A stretch of 64,000 nt of DNA from CAYRTV01 sp964505785. Its GTDB lineage: Bacteria > Acidobacteriota > Aminicenantia > Aminicenantales > Aminicenantaceae. Each line of letters begins with the position of its first letter. Position 1 is the first letter of the stretch. Below the pieces are notes generated by a model. It was given only the letters and a program-made list of their open reading frames with translations, was not told the DNA's origin and ran no database searches. The translations under genes were made by a program, and so were the position numbers. The stretch is from NCBI GenBank assembly GCA_964505785.1, contig CAZDJZ010000005.1, positions 62,001 to 126,000 on the forward strand, written 5' to 3'. This document shows, one piece after another, positions 53,695-62,773 of this stretch.

Positions 53695-54138
53695 TTATGA
53701 AGAGAGATATTTTTTGATATATTTTTCTATGATTCGTGCTGAATCACGGTAAGCCTGAATATCCCGCCCGAATGGGTCATCCACATCCCAAAGATGGAGG
53801 ATTGAACCTGACCATGCCCAGCGTGATTTTAGATTTTCATAAACATGCCGGTCTAAAACTATTATCCAATCATATTTATCCGCTTCGATTTCATGCAGCC
53901 CCCTGGTCTGGTGGCGCGAAATATCCACATCATAAAAATTCAGCATAACCTGGACCGCTTCCGGCTGAGCTCCCGGGAAACCGGGATCGACCCCGGCACT
54001 TTCCACCACAATGGACCGGCCCAATGTTTTCTTAGCCAATCCTTCAGCCATGGGACTGCGGCAGGTATTTCCATAGCAGATAAAAAGAATTTGCTGCCCA
54101 GGTCTTGCCTGTATTTTCTTTCGCTGCGTTTTCATCAT
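53695..54138 (-). CDS. Low-molecular-weight protein tyrosine phosphatase
   Basis: About 147 residues. The P-loop CX5R is CYGNTCRS near residue 21, and the general-acid Asp is in the late DVDDPFG motif; SAGVDPGFPGAQPEAVQVM is the conserved second segment. It could be an arsenate reductase relative, but DDPFG favours the phosphatase. The frame opens with a GTG at 54147 that overlaps the TPR gene stop (GTGA); ATG codons at 54138 and 54135 are alternatives. The overlap couples it to the TPR protein. Confidence 0.88.
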   Translation of the reverse strand: MMKTQRKKIQARPGQQILFICYGNTCRSPMAEGLAKKTLGRSIVVESAGVDPGFPGAQPEAVQVMLNFYDVDISRHQTRGLHEIEADKYDWIIVLDRHVYENLKSRWAWSGSILHLWDVDDPFGRDIQAYRDSARIIEKYIKKYLSS

Positions 54139-54143
54139 GACAT

Positions 54144-56315
54144 TCACGATTTCATTTCACTCAAACGGCGGCGGGCTTCATCTTTTTCCCAGGTTTCTTC
54201 ATCGGCATCCGCCCAATAATTCAGAAATTCTTGGTATTTCACTTTGGCCTCTTCTTTCCGTTCCATTTTATCAAAAAGCCGGCCCTGCTGATACAGACTT
54301 AAAGCCCAGATATCTCCATACCCCATCCGTCCGGTGGTTAAATCGCCCAGACGCTCATAAATCCCTATCGCATCCTGAATTCGTCCGGTTTGCTCCATTG
54401 CTTCGGCCAATCCATTGAGGAAAAAGGCCTGGTCATTGTTAAAATCAAACGGATTCCCCTGACCCGGAACAAGCTCGGCGGCCTGCTGAAAATCCTCCAA
54501 CGCCCGGTCCAAAATATTGCCTGCGGCTTTGATGGCTCCGTTAAGATAATAATAATAGCGCATATCCGAAGAATCCGGTCTTAACCGGCATACTTTCCCC
54601 AGTTCAGATAAAGTTCGATCGACATCACTCCACTGCTTCAATCCTGCTTGACCGAGTCCCTGCCAAAGCAGACCTTCCCTGGGATAAACCCGGGCGTCTT
54701 CCCGGGCCGCAATATTCATAGCCTGTTGAGAAAAAGACAAAGCCGATCTGTAACGGCTGCGGGAAATCTCCATTCGAGCCAGACTGCAGTGGATCCGGTA
54801 TGCCCAGCTGCGCAGGCCTTGTTTTTCCGCAACTTTTAAAGTACCCGTCCAAATTTCTTTTGCCTTCCGAAAACGTCCCTGCGTCAAGGCTAACTGTCCC
54901 AAGCGGAACCCTCTCCAGACTCGTTCGGCCGGCTCCAAATTGTCCAGATTTATTTCGTAATGTTTCCTGGCTGCCTCCAGCTCACCTTGAAGCCAATTAA
55001 TATCACCAATTAACCGGTCAAAATTCCCTGACGGACTTATTGACCGCCCGGCCTCTGCATGCTCCATCGCCTTCGCATTTTGCCCCTTGATAATGCAGCA
55101 AAGTGAATGTATAAAGCTGGATCCAGGTAAAAAACCATTATCTCTCTCCTGTATTTGGGCGCATAAATTCTCCAGCCTTTCAGACAGGGAGAACGCGCTG
55201 AATGCCAATGCAATCCACGGAAAAAGAACTTTGGGGGAATTTTCTCCCATATTTCTATTTACAGTTTGACTTTCTAAAACCGATTGAAAATAGCGAGCCC
55301 GGGTATCCCAGGGATAGATCCGAATTATTTCCAAATAAATATCCCCGGCTTTCTGAATATATTTTTCCGACTTTAAATACGTTTCCGCTTTAAGCTGAAG
55401 CTGCCGGCGGAGAGAAATCCGGTCCATCCAGCCCAGTGCTTTCTGCCCCAGCATCCACGCCTGCTCCGGATATCCGCAGATAACGGCTGTTTCAGCCAGG
55501 GCCTGATACCCTAATGCAAATCCTGGATCATTCAACACGCTTTCCTTAAAATACCACCGGCTTTCATCCCAACGGCCCGAATAAAAATATTTTTTTCCCT
55601 TAGTATAATTCATCCATGCCGGCCATACAGCTGTTGTTATATCCTTTAATGAGCGCTCATTGCCTCCCAGCCTCCGGAATGCCAGGCTTTCTGCAACGCG
55701 GCGCGCGATGACATCCGCCGCCTCGAATAAAGGAGCATCGTCCTCAACGGTTGAGCTGAAATTAAAATGAACCCGTCCCTGGGAATCCTGCAGCTGGGAT
55801 GTAACTTTGAGCTTTTCCGCTTCCCGGTCAATACTCCCGTCTAATATCCAGGCACGAGAAGGACCATTCATCAATCCGGAACGGTTTCCCTCGCGGAAAA
55901 TCTCATTCTCAAAATCGGACGGGACTTTAATTTCTCTGGAGCTGAATAATTTTTCACCAACAGCTAAGGCTAATGCATCACCAATGTTTTGCTTCTCTTC
56001 ATCCAGCGCTGAAACCTGAAAACGTTGAATCAAAAGAGCCGGTTTATCCGATTGAGAAGACACATCTTCAATGTTAATATCCGCGGTTTTGGACTTGGAC
56101 CTTAAGACATAAAGAGCGAAAAAAGACACAGCCAGCAACACCAGTAAAAGCCAAAGCAGAATCCCTTTTTTTTTGGCATGCACTCGGTGTCTTTCTTTGG
56201 ATGGGATACCTGTATTGCCGGACTCTCCTTTCCGGGAGCTCAGGGGCTTTCCGCAATAATGGCAAAAACGGTTTCCATCTAGGTTTATGTGACGGCAGTT
56301 TGGGCACTTGATCAT
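54144..56315 (-). CDS. Zinc-ribbon, membrane-anchored TPR protein
   Basis: A 723-residue protein: a zinc ribbon at the N-terminus (Cys4, Cys7, Cys18, Cys21), a basic linker, one transmembrane helix (about residues 51-70), a segment like the TolB/FlgO-type N-domain (LLIQRFQVSALDEEKQNIGDAL), and then about ten TPR-like repeats to the C-terminus. This is the back half of many Ser/Thr kinase-TPR receptors of Acidobacteria and relatives, with a zinc ribbon in place of the kinase. The C-terminal repeats would lie outside the cytoplasm. It overlaps the tyrosine-phosphatase gene. Confidence 0.8.
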   Translation of the reverse strand: MIKCPNCRHINLDGNRFCHYCGKPLSSRKGESGNTGIPSKERHRVHAKKKGILLWLLLVLLAVSFFALYVLRSKSKTADINIEDVSSQSDKPALLIQRFQVSALDEEKQNIGDALALAVGEKLFSSREIKVPSDFENEIFREGNRSGLMNGPSRAWILDGSIDREAEKLKVTSQLQDSQGRVHFNFSSTVEDDAPLFEAADVIARRVAESLAFRRLGGNERSLKDITTAVWPAWMNYTKGKKYFYSGRWDESRWYFKESVLNDPGFALGYQALAETAVICGYPEQAWMLGQKALGWMDRISLRRQLQLKAETYLKSEKYIQKAGDIYLEIIRIYPWDTRARYFQSVLESQTVNRNMGENSPKVLFPWIALAFSAFSLSERLENLCAQIQERDNGFLPGSSFIHSLCCIIKGQNAKAMEHAEAGRSISPSGNFDRLIGDINWLQGELEAARKHYEINLDNLEPAERVWRGFRLGQLALTQGRFRKAKEIWTGTLKVAEKQGLRSWAYRIHCSLARMEISRSRYRSALSFSQQAMNIAAREDARVYPREGLLWQGLGQAGLKQWSDVDRTLSELGKVCRLRPDSSDMRYYYYLNGAIKAAGNILDRALEDFQQAAELVPGQGNPFDFNNDQAFFLNGLAEAMEQTGRIQDAIGIYERLGDLTTGRMGYGDIWALSLYQQGRLFDKMERKEEAKVKYQEFLNYWADADEETWEKDEARRRLSEMKS

Positions 56316-56428
56316 ATATCTATCCGCTTCTTTGAATCATTTTTTCTTCTTGTGAACAACTCGAATCCTGAAGAAAAGCAGCTCTTCAATTTTTACCGCA
56401 AGTAAAAATCCCAGCCGGACATAATCCC

Positions 56429-56445
56429 CTAACCTGGATTATTCT
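56429..56445 (-). repeat. Solo copy of the dispersed repeat end
   Basis: The reverse complement reads AGAATAATCCAGGTTAG. It lies in the 226-base gap between the SpoIIE-type gene end and the TPR gene start. Confidence 0.45.
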
Positions 56446-56541
56446 CTTCCTTCCGGAAAAATTGTACCACCGCAATATGCGTTGATATATAGCCTTTTGC
56501 GGGGATTCAAGGGGTGAAATATATATACCGGCCGGATGGGA

Positions 56542-58938
56542 TTACATCCGCTTAATGATGACCAGAGTGATATCATCCGTTTGGGGTGTCCCGCCTGCAA
56601 AACGGGTTACGGCATCCAAAACCGACGCCTGAATCATTTGAGCATCTCCATGACGGCAGCTCCGGATGACATCCATCAGTCTTTCTTCTCCAAAGAATGT
56701 TCGCGGCTGTTCTCCTCCGGGGGCTGCAGCTTCTGTCACACCATCAGTAAAAAGAACCAGCACATCATCCTTTTCCAAAACGACCGCCTGCTGCTTGTAT
56801 TTTTGATCCTTCATGAAACCCAGTATCATACCACCCGTCTTTAACCGCTCCATCCGTCCATCCCTTTTCAGTAAAAGCGGAGGATTGTGCCCAGCATTGA
56901 CTGCAGTAAAAATGGATTTTTCCCGGTCCAGAATGCCAAAAAAGAAGGTTACAAACATATTTTCATCCGTCGATTTCACAAGAAGCTCATTGAGCTGCGA
57001 AGCCAGATCCACAACATTGAGATTTTGGAGGACCTGCGCATGCAGGCTGGCTTGCAGATTGGCCATTAAAAGGGCAGCGGGTATGCCCTTTCCCGAAACA
57101 TCAGCGATGGCAATCCCCATCCGGCCGGCCCCCAGATCTAAAAAATCAAAGTAATCTCCGCCTACTTGAAGACTGGGAATGCTGGTTCCCGCAATTTGAA
57201 ATCCGGGCATGTCCGGCATCTCATGGGGAAGTAATCTTTCCTGAATTTTCCGGGCGGTTTTCAATTCACTCTCCAGCCTTTCCCGGGCGACGGCTTGCTC
57301 CCGCCCCTCCTTGACGGCCACTGCCATTTCATTGAAAGCATGGGCCAGGTCTCCCAGCTCGTCTTCATTGGGAATGTCAATCCGGGTGTCTAAATTTCCT
57401 GCTGCAATCGCCCGGGTCCCTTTATACAGTTTTCTGACGGCCATGGTTAATCCGGATGTTATCCTTATGCCGAAAAATAGTGCAAAAAACTCTAAAACAA
57501 GCATCAGCAGCGCCAGGGCCGTCAATGCCGACAATACGACCTGGCTGAGAGGATTGCGCTCGGAAGTCAATTCATGCACAATTCCCGCCAGGCTGTTCTC
57601 CAGCAGCAGCAGAATATTCAATCTTTGAATGTCACTTTCCTGGAAGGAGAGTACCGGAAGATGGCTCATGCCGAAATACAGGGGTTTTCTCCACCAGGGA
57701 AGCGCGGCTTCCTCTCCGGGTATATCCAAATACCGGCCGTACAATGAGCCTGCCGATGATTCCGATTCAATGACAACGGACTTAACCTCATTTCCTCCTC
57801 CTCCCATCAATGTAAACATATTTCTGAAGGACAGGCGGATGTCGCTCCGGATGATACCGGCTAATTTATCCAGCATCCCCTGGTCTATCCGCCCCCCGTA
57901 TATATGGAGCCGGGAGGAGTTGATGCTTTCAAATCCCAGCAGCCAGATTTCGGACTGGAAAAGATAATACCCGGGATTGTGTTCCTTGACCAAAACAGTT
58001 TTTTCGGGGTGAGAGGAAATCACACGAGAAAAACCAGGGAGCCATTTTTCCAATCCGGGCGGCGGCTGTTCTCCCTGCCGCCATGAAAAAGTATGCCCGG
58101 AAAGGTTTTCAATTATATCCGGATTTTTTTCAAATAATTCCGCCCAGTGATCCAAGACACTGCAAGCGCGGGCGGCCCGGGTTTCTCCAAGTGCGGTGTA
58201 CAGCGTCAACATGCCCATGGTGGCAAGCAGAAACAAGGGAACACCGGCAACCAATAAAGTGATCACCGCCAGCTTAGCGCGCATTCTCAAAAAATGAAGC
58301 CGGATCCGGACAAAAAGATGGAACAGGCTGACAAACCAAAAAATGCGCAAAGAAGCCAAAGCGTAATATGTGATGTTCTTCCCAAAAAGAAGGATTCCGC
58401 CGGCATGCTGAGAAATTTCAGCCGAACCACCGGCCGCTTCTATAGATTTGAAAGGAATAAACCCAAATGTCAACATAAACAAAACCAGAATTCCCATGAT
58501 AAATAAACCGGATTTCTGCCGCGGGGCCAAATGGGAATAAGGCTTGTATTTCCTGAAAATAAGGAAAATAAAGGAAAACGCCGTACTTAGAATAACACCG
58601 GTTTCATTCCTCCAGAAAAAGAGGAAAAAACCAAAACCTGCTCCAAGCCAGATGATCCAGAACCATTTCGCACGGGTATCGCTTAACAGCATCAAAATGA
58701 TGGACAGCCAGGCGCCGGCGGCGGCAAAAGCAGCCATCCAGACCGGGACAGGATAAGAAAACCCCAGCCAGAAACGAAAAATCCAAACCAGAAGGCTCCC
58801 CCCGGCGCCGCACAAGCACAGTGCCCACACTTTTTTATTAAGAACAGATGCGGTACCGGTTTTGTCCAGCGAAAAGGAAAATTCCCCTGCAGAGGATTTT
58901 TGTTCTGGAAGCGGGCGGCTTTTTCCTGTTTTTTTCAT
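56542..58938 (-). CDS. Membrane SpoIIE/RsbU-type PP2C serine phosphatase
   Basis: A 798-residue protein. The N-terminal half has several transmembrane helices (about residues 30-230), then an extracytoplasmic sensor region, a further helix near 485-505, a HAMP domain (about 510-565, GNLDTRIDIPNEDELGDLAHAF), and a C-terminal SpoIIE domain (VGGDYFDFLDLG, IADVSGKGIPAALLM, NAGHNPPLLL, FTDGVTEA, QTDDITLVIIK). Such phosphatases act on anti-anti-sigma factors in partner-switching pathways, but no such partner is in the window. Confidence 0.92.
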   Translation of the reverse strand: MKKTGKSRPLPEQKSSAGEFSFSLDKTGTASVLNKKVWALCLCGAGGSLLVWIFRFWLGFSYPVPVWMAAFAAAGAWLSIILMLLSDTRAKWFWIIWLGAGFGFFLFFWRNETGVILSTAFSFIFLIFRKYKPYSHLAPRQKSGLFIMGILVLFMLTFGFIPFKSIEAAGGSAEISQHAGGILLFGKNITYYALASLRIFWFVSLFHLFVRIRLHFLRMRAKLAVITLLVAGVPLFLLATMGMLTLYTALGETRAARACSVLDHWAELFEKNPDIIENLSGHTFSWRQGEQPPPGLEKWLPGFSRVISSHPEKTVLVKEHNPGYYLFQSEIWLLGFESINSSRLHIYGGRIDQGMLDKLAGIIRSDIRLSFRNMFTLMGGGGNEVKSVVIESESSAGSLYGRYLDIPGEEAALPWWRKPLYFGMSHLPVLSFQESDIQRLNILLLLENSLAGIVHELTSERNPLSQVVLSALTALALLMLVLEFFALFFGIRITSGLTMAVRKLYKGTRAIAAGNLDTRIDIPNEDELGDLAHAFNEMAVAVKEGREQAVARERLESELKTARKIQERLLPHEMPDMPGFQIAGTSIPSLQVGGDYFDFLDLGAGRMGIAIADVSGKGIPAALLMANLQASLHAQVLQNLNVVDLASQLNELLVKSTDENMFVTFFFGILDREKSIFTAVNAGHNPPLLLKRDGRMERLKTGGMILGFMKDQKYKQQAVVLEKDDVLVLFTDGVTEAAAPGGEQPRTFFGEERLMDVIRSCRHGDAQMIQASVLDAVTRFAGGTPQTDDITLVIIKRM

Positions 58939-58957
58939 AGTTTGCTATTCATGCTAC

Positions 58958-58985
58958 AGTATATTTCAAACTTAAAAATAATCAA
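58958..58985 (-). promoter_or_regulatory. Promoter of the SpoIIE-type phosphatase gene
   Basis: Minus-strand TTGATT (58980-58985), a 16-base spacer and TATACT (58958-58963). Confidence 0.45.
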
Positions 58986-59003
58986 AATGAACACAAATAA
59001 AAA

Positions 59004-59195
59004 TTATCTTGAATAGCCCAGCAGCCGCGCCGGCAGTGTAATGACGGCTTTAAGCAAATCGAAAAGCGCATTAACTGTGATCCCGAACAGCCGAAACGGA
59101 AGCATCAGCACCCAAATAATCGGATACAAGAGCAAAACAAGCAACGCCAACGGCCAGGACAGAACCAAAAGAATGAACCATAATAAGATTTTCAT
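59004..59195 (-). CDS. Small hydrophobic membrane protein
   Basis: A 63-residue protein that is almost wholly hydrophobic, with two membrane segments (residues 3-30 and about 35-58) and a short basic end (PARLLGYSR). GAGGAGG precedes the ATG at good spacing, which supports translation. I do not recognise the family. It lies 65 bases upstream of the phosphatase gene on the same strand. Confidence 0.65.
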   Translation of the reverse strand: MKILLWFILLVLSWPLALLVLLLYPIIWVLMLPFRLFGITVNALFDLLKAVITLPARLLGYSR

Positions 59196-59292
59196 ACATC
59201 CTCCTCTACATTAATACGGATAAAGCCGTTAATTGGTTCTGCCCGCCGCCGCGCGTTTGTCCCCAGCGAGGACATCCGCTCCGATTCCGGCC

Positions 59293-59309
59293 CATGAATA
59301 ATCCAGGCT
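59293..59309 (+). repeat. Solo copy of the dispersed repeat end
   Basis: CATGAATAATCCAGGCT, in the 398-base gap between the divergent small membrane protein gene and aroF. Confidence 0.45.
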
Positions 59310-59363
59310 GCTTGACTTCATCTGCATTTTCTGCTTTACTTATTTGGAAATGAGAGAAAAAAA

Positions 59364-59388
59364 GATGTTCACAATCCCCGCGAACATC
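59364..59388 (+). promoter_or_regulatory. Hairpin in the aro operon upstream region
   Basis: Perfect 7-base stem GATGTTC/GAACATC around an 11-base loop. No T-run follows, so it is not a plain terminator. Role unknown. Confidence 0.3.
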
Positions 59389-59415
59389 CTTTCTGTCTAT
59401 TATTATTCCTTCTAT

Positions 59416-59436
59416 TATGGGCGTTAAGCGCCCATA
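59416..59436 (+). promoter_or_regulatory. Perfect 8-bp inverted repeat upstream of aroF
   Basis: TATGGGCG-TTAAG-CGCCCATA, a perfect palindrome with a 5-base centre about 160 bases before aroF. It could be an operator or an RNA hairpin; no T-run follows on either strand. I could not identify a convincing aroF promoter or T-box here. Confidence 0.4.
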
Positions 59437-59593
59437 GATATCCACACCCCAAAACCCCGCCTTCGAATATACTCCTGAGGTCCGCCGCCAAATAAGTTGA
59501 GACCGTTATTCAGCTTCGCAACAAATAAGATTCTTCGGCCCCATGCGCCGCTCAGGAAAAAACTGGCATGTCATTTTTCAAGGAGGCTCTAAC

Positions 59594-60406
59594 ATGAAAA
59601 ATTTACACTTGACATCTTATGCCCATAAAGAAAAAACACTGATCCCTGCAGGCCGCCTTCAGGTCGGGCGGGATTTTGTTGTCATCGCCGGTCCTTGCGG
59701 TGTGGAAAGTGAGGACCAGACTCTGCGAATCGCAAGGGAGGTCAAAGCCGCCGGTGCTCACATTTTACGGGGCGGCGCATTTAAACCCAGAACCTCCCCC
59801 TATTCATTTCAGGGATTGGGGCTTCAAGGATTAAAAATCCTGGATACGGCCCGGCGGGAGACCGGCCTGCCGGTGGTGTCCGAAGTCATGGATCCCCGGG
59901 ATGCGGATTGGATGTGCGACTATGTGGATATCCTTCAGGTTGGCGCCAGGAATATGCAGAATTTTTCCCTTTTGAAAGAAGTGGGGAAAGCGAATAAACC
60001 TGTAATCCTTAAACGGGGTATGCACTCCACCATCAAAGAATGGCTGTACTGCGCCGAATATATTCTCCATGAAGGCAACCCCAATGTTATTCTTTGTGAG
60101 CGAGGTATCCGCACATTTGAAACCTATTCCCGCAATACCCTTGACTTAAGCGCGGTTGCAGCAGTCAAAGAGCTCACCCACCTTCCGGTTATCGTGGATC
60201 CATCCCATGCCACCGGCCGCATAAGCCTGATACCCCCCATGTCATTGGCGGCTGTGGCGGCCGGAGCCGATGGTTTGATTATTGAAGTCCACGACCGCCC
60301 TGAAGAGGCTATGTGCGATAAAGATCAGGCCATGACCCCGGATATATTCACTGCCCTGACCCGGAAAGCTCTCCGTCTTCGAACCTTCATGGAGGAAATG
60401 GCATGA
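59594..60406 (+). CDS. aroF: 3-deoxy-7-phosphoheptulonate synthase, short type I-beta
   Basis: Condenses phosphoenolpyruvate and erythrose-4-phosphate, the first step to aromatic amino acids. The 270-residue TIM barrel has VIAGPCGVES, LRGGAFKPRTSPYSFQG, VGARNMQNF, LKRGMHSTI, CERGIRTFE, DPSHATGR and EVHDRPEEAMCDKDQA. It belongs to the KDO8P-synthase-like I-beta group and lacks the ACT or ferredoxin-like regulatory domain found in inhibited members, so direct feedback control is not expected. AAGGAGG fits the ATG at 59594 rather than the in-frame ATG at 59543. It overlaps aroB by four bases. Confidence 0.95.
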   Translation: MKNLHLTSYAHKEKTLIPAGRLQVGRDFVVIAGPCGVESEDQTLRIAREVKAAGAHILRGGAFKPRTSPYSFQGLGLQGLKILDTARRETGLPVVSEVMDPRDADWMCDYVDILQVGARNMQNFSLLKEVGKANKPVILKRGMHSTIKEWLYCAEYILHEGNPNVILCERGIRTFETYSRNTLDLSAVAAVKELTHLPVIVDPSHATGRISLIPPMSLAAVAAGADGLIIEVHDRPEEAMCDKDQAMTPDIFTALTRKALRLRTFMEEMA

Positions 60407-61467
60407 CGGAAATGATTTCCCCTGATTCAAGACTGGGACATTTAATCCTTCAGGACAATTCAGCTGAAATTTCCTCCATATGGCCGGACAGTCATACTGT
60501 TTTCATCACGGATGAGCATGTCAGAAAGGCACACCCCTTTCTCTTTGATTTCAAAACCACCGTTGTTTTAAAACCTGGGGAACAAAATAAAACCCTGGAT
60601 ACCATTCGTTTTCTCTATCAAAAATTTTTGCAGTACCATGTTGACCGGACCTGGCATATTGTCGGTATCGGCGGCGGGGTTATCTGTGATTTGACCGGGT
60701 TTGCAGCCGCTACTTTTATGCGCGGCCTGCCTTTCAGTTTTGTACCGACAACACTGCTGGCGCAAGTAGACGCTGCAGTCGGAGGAAAAAACGGGTGTAA
60801 TTATCAGGGATATAAAAACCTGGCCGGAACTTTCGCCATTCCGCAAAAAGTCATTTTCAATTTTGAATTATTAAAAACTTTACCCCGGAGTGAAATCACC
60901 AATGGGATTACGGAAATCGTTAAACACGCCTGTATTGCCGATGCATCCCTGTTTAATTTCCTCGAAATCCAGGGGACGCATCTGTTCCACTTGGAAAAAG
61001 AAGCCGTTAAAAAGTCCGTTGTCGCCAGCCTTGCCGCCAAATCGGATATCGTTAAAAGGGACCTGACCGACCAGGGAACCAGGCATATTCTCAATTTCGG
61101 GCATACGTTCGGCCATGCCATTGAGAGCCGTTACGGACTATCCCACGGCGAATCCGTTTCTCTGGGAATGAGAACAGCGGTTTTTATTTCTCATGCCTTA
61201 GGCAGACTCAAAGAGGCGGATTGCCGCCGGATTAACCGGCTTATGGATCAGCTCCAGCTTCCCGCCCGGCATGACATGGATGCAGAGAAAATAATGGATG
61301 CGGTGCTGAGGGATAAAAAACGGCAGCGGGACCAGATCCGTTTTGTCTGTTTATCCGGGATCGGCCGGGCGGATATCATTCCCCTTCAGGTTTCCCAGAT
61401 CCGGATTTTTTTTGAACAGCACTCATCCGCCGCCGCTTCCCCGGAAAAAGGTTTAAACCATGACTGA
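60403..61467 (+). CDS. aroB: 3-dehydroquinate synthase
   Basis: Second step of the shikimate pathway; an NAD- and metal-dependent cyclase of 354 residues. Motifs: VGIGGGVICDLTGFAAATFMRGL (NAD binding), PTTLLAQVDAAVGGKNGCNY, EIVKHACIAD, and the metal-binding HILNFGHTFGHAIE and LSHGESVSLGM. The ATG overlaps the aroF stop (ATGA), and its stop overlaps the next gene by 8 bases. Complete. Confidence 0.95.
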   Translation: MTEMISPDSRLGHLILQDNSAEISSIWPDSHTVFITDEHVRKAHPFLFDFKTTVVLKPGEQNKTLDTIRFLYQKFLQYHVDRTWHIVGIGGGVICDLTGFAAATFMRGLPFSFVPTTLLAQVDAAVGGKNGCNYQGYKNLAGTFAIPQKVIFNFELLKTLPRSEITNGITEIVKHACIADASLFNFLEIQGTHLFHLEKEAVKKSVVASLAAKSDIVKRDLTDQGTRHILNFGHTFGHAIESRYGLSHGESVSLGMRTAVFISHALGRLKEADCRRINRLMDQLQLPARHDMDAEKIMDAVLRDKKRQRDQIRFVCLSGIGRADIIPLQVSQIRIFFEQHSSAAASPEKGLNHD

Positions 61468-62773
61468 ACTCCTTTTAACAGCGGTGGTGGGTCAACCGGT
61501 GCTTCACAGCCGCTCCCCCCAGCTCTATCAATCCCTTCTGCCGGAGAAACTTTCCCTCACATGTCTTCGAATTTCCACTGGCAGCCCTGCTGAAATCCTG
61601 CCTGCTGCTGATTCCCTTCGCCTTCATGGATTCAATATCACCGCTCCTTTTAAACAAGCCATTCTGCCTTACCTTGACACCGTTCATCCTGCAGCGGACA
61701 AAATCAACGGGGTCAATCTGGTCCTTCATCAGGGCAACCGGTGGCACGGCACCAATACCGACTATGCAGGCGTCCAGCGCGTCTTTCAAAATCATAACGT
61801 CCTCGTCGCTGGAAAAAAAGTCCTGATTGCGGGAGCCGGTGGAGCCGCCCGCGCAGCCGCATTAGCCTGTCAAAATCAAAAAGCGGCGTCAGTGACCTTT
61901 TTGAACCGCAGTGAAAAAAAAGCACGGGAGTCTGCCCTTCAGATGGGCTGCCGCTGCGCCGGGCTGAAGGAATGGCCCGTCCTTGCTAAAAAATCCCATA
62001 TTCTCATCAGCTGCATTCCCGGCCCGTATGTGCGGGAAGTCCTTCCGGGCAGGAATTTCCCGGAAATCATATTGGAAGCGGATTATGCCCACCCGGGACT
62101 TGCCTTTCTCCATGGTCAAGGCCACTGCCTTTATCTATCCGGAATAGAATGGCTGGTCCACCAGGGCCTTCCTGCCTTCCGCCGGCTCACCGGCCTTAAA
62201 CCATCCGGATTTTCCCTGGAAACTCTCCAGCATCATTTGAAGAGCGAATCTTCCTCTTCCAGGAAAAAGATTGCCTTGATTGGTTTTATGGGAACCGGAA
62301 AAACGGCAGCCGGGAAAAAACTGGCCTGCTTGATGAAGCGGTCTTTTATAGATACCGACCTGGAGATTGAAGCGGCCGCCGGCTCAACCATTCCGGAAAT
62401 TTTCCGCATCCGGGGAGAGCCGGGCTTCAGGAAACTGGAACAAGACCTGGTTCCGGGGCTGATCCGCAATTCAGACGAATCGGTTCTTTCCCTCGGAGGA
62501 GGAGCTCCTTTAAGCCAAAATATCAAAAATGTCCTCAGAAAAGAATGTTTGTGTATTTGGCTGATGACGCCTTGGAAGTTGACACAAAGGCGGCTTGCCC
62601 AATGGCCGCGGCCGCTGTTGGCGGCGCAAAAGCAGGGTGATTCACTCAAATCCATTTTTTATTCAAGACATACGCATTATGCCCGCATCGCCGATCTGGT
62701 CATTCCCATGGAATACCTGACTCCTGAAACAGCGGCCCGGAGAATTGCAGATGAAATTCATTCATCCATCTGA
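61460..62773 (+). CDS. Shikimate dehydrogenase / shikimate kinase fusion
   Basis: A 437-residue fusion. Residues 1-260 are an AroE shikimate dehydrogenase: VVGQPVLHSRSPQLY, catalytic Lys65 in NITAPFKQ, Asp101 in NTDYAG, the NADP-binding GAGGAARAA, and a C-terminal VHQGLPAFRRLTG. A serine-rich linker (SESSSSRKK) leads to an AroK shikimate kinase (about 268-437): Walker A GFMGTGKTAAGKKLA, the shikimate-binding DTD at FIDTDLEIE, the FRIRGEPGFRKLE motif with substrate Arg, and LSLGGGAP. It would do two steps separated only by shikimate. 3-dehydroquinate dehydratase is not part of it and is not in the window. Confidence 0.93.
   Translation: MTELLLTAVVGQPVLHSRSPQLYQSLLPEKLSLTCLRISTGSPAEILPAADSLRLHGFNITAPFKQAILPYLDTVHPAADKINGVNLVLHQGNRWHGTNTDYAGVQRVFQNHNVLVAGKKVLIAGAGGAARAAALACQNQKAASVTFLNRSEKKARESALQMGCRCAGLKEWPVLAKKSHILISCIPGPYVREVLPGRNFPEIILEADYAHPGLAFLHGQGHCLYLSGIEWLVHQGLPAFRRLTGLKPSGFSLETLQHHLKSESSSSRKKIALIGFMGTGKTAAGKKLACLMKRSFIDTDLEIEAAAGSTIPEIFRIRGEPGFRKLEQDLVPGLIRNSDESVLSLGGGAPLSQNIKNVLRKECLCIWLMTPWKLTQRRLAQWPRPLLAAQKQGDSLKSIFYSRHTHYARIADLVIPMEYLTPETAARRIADEIHSSI

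Noticed and set aside
59196..59593. Possible T-box or leader-peptide attenuator before aroF
   Set aside because: No GGGTGGNACCGCG-type core, no aromatic-rich short frame and no terminator T-run were found.
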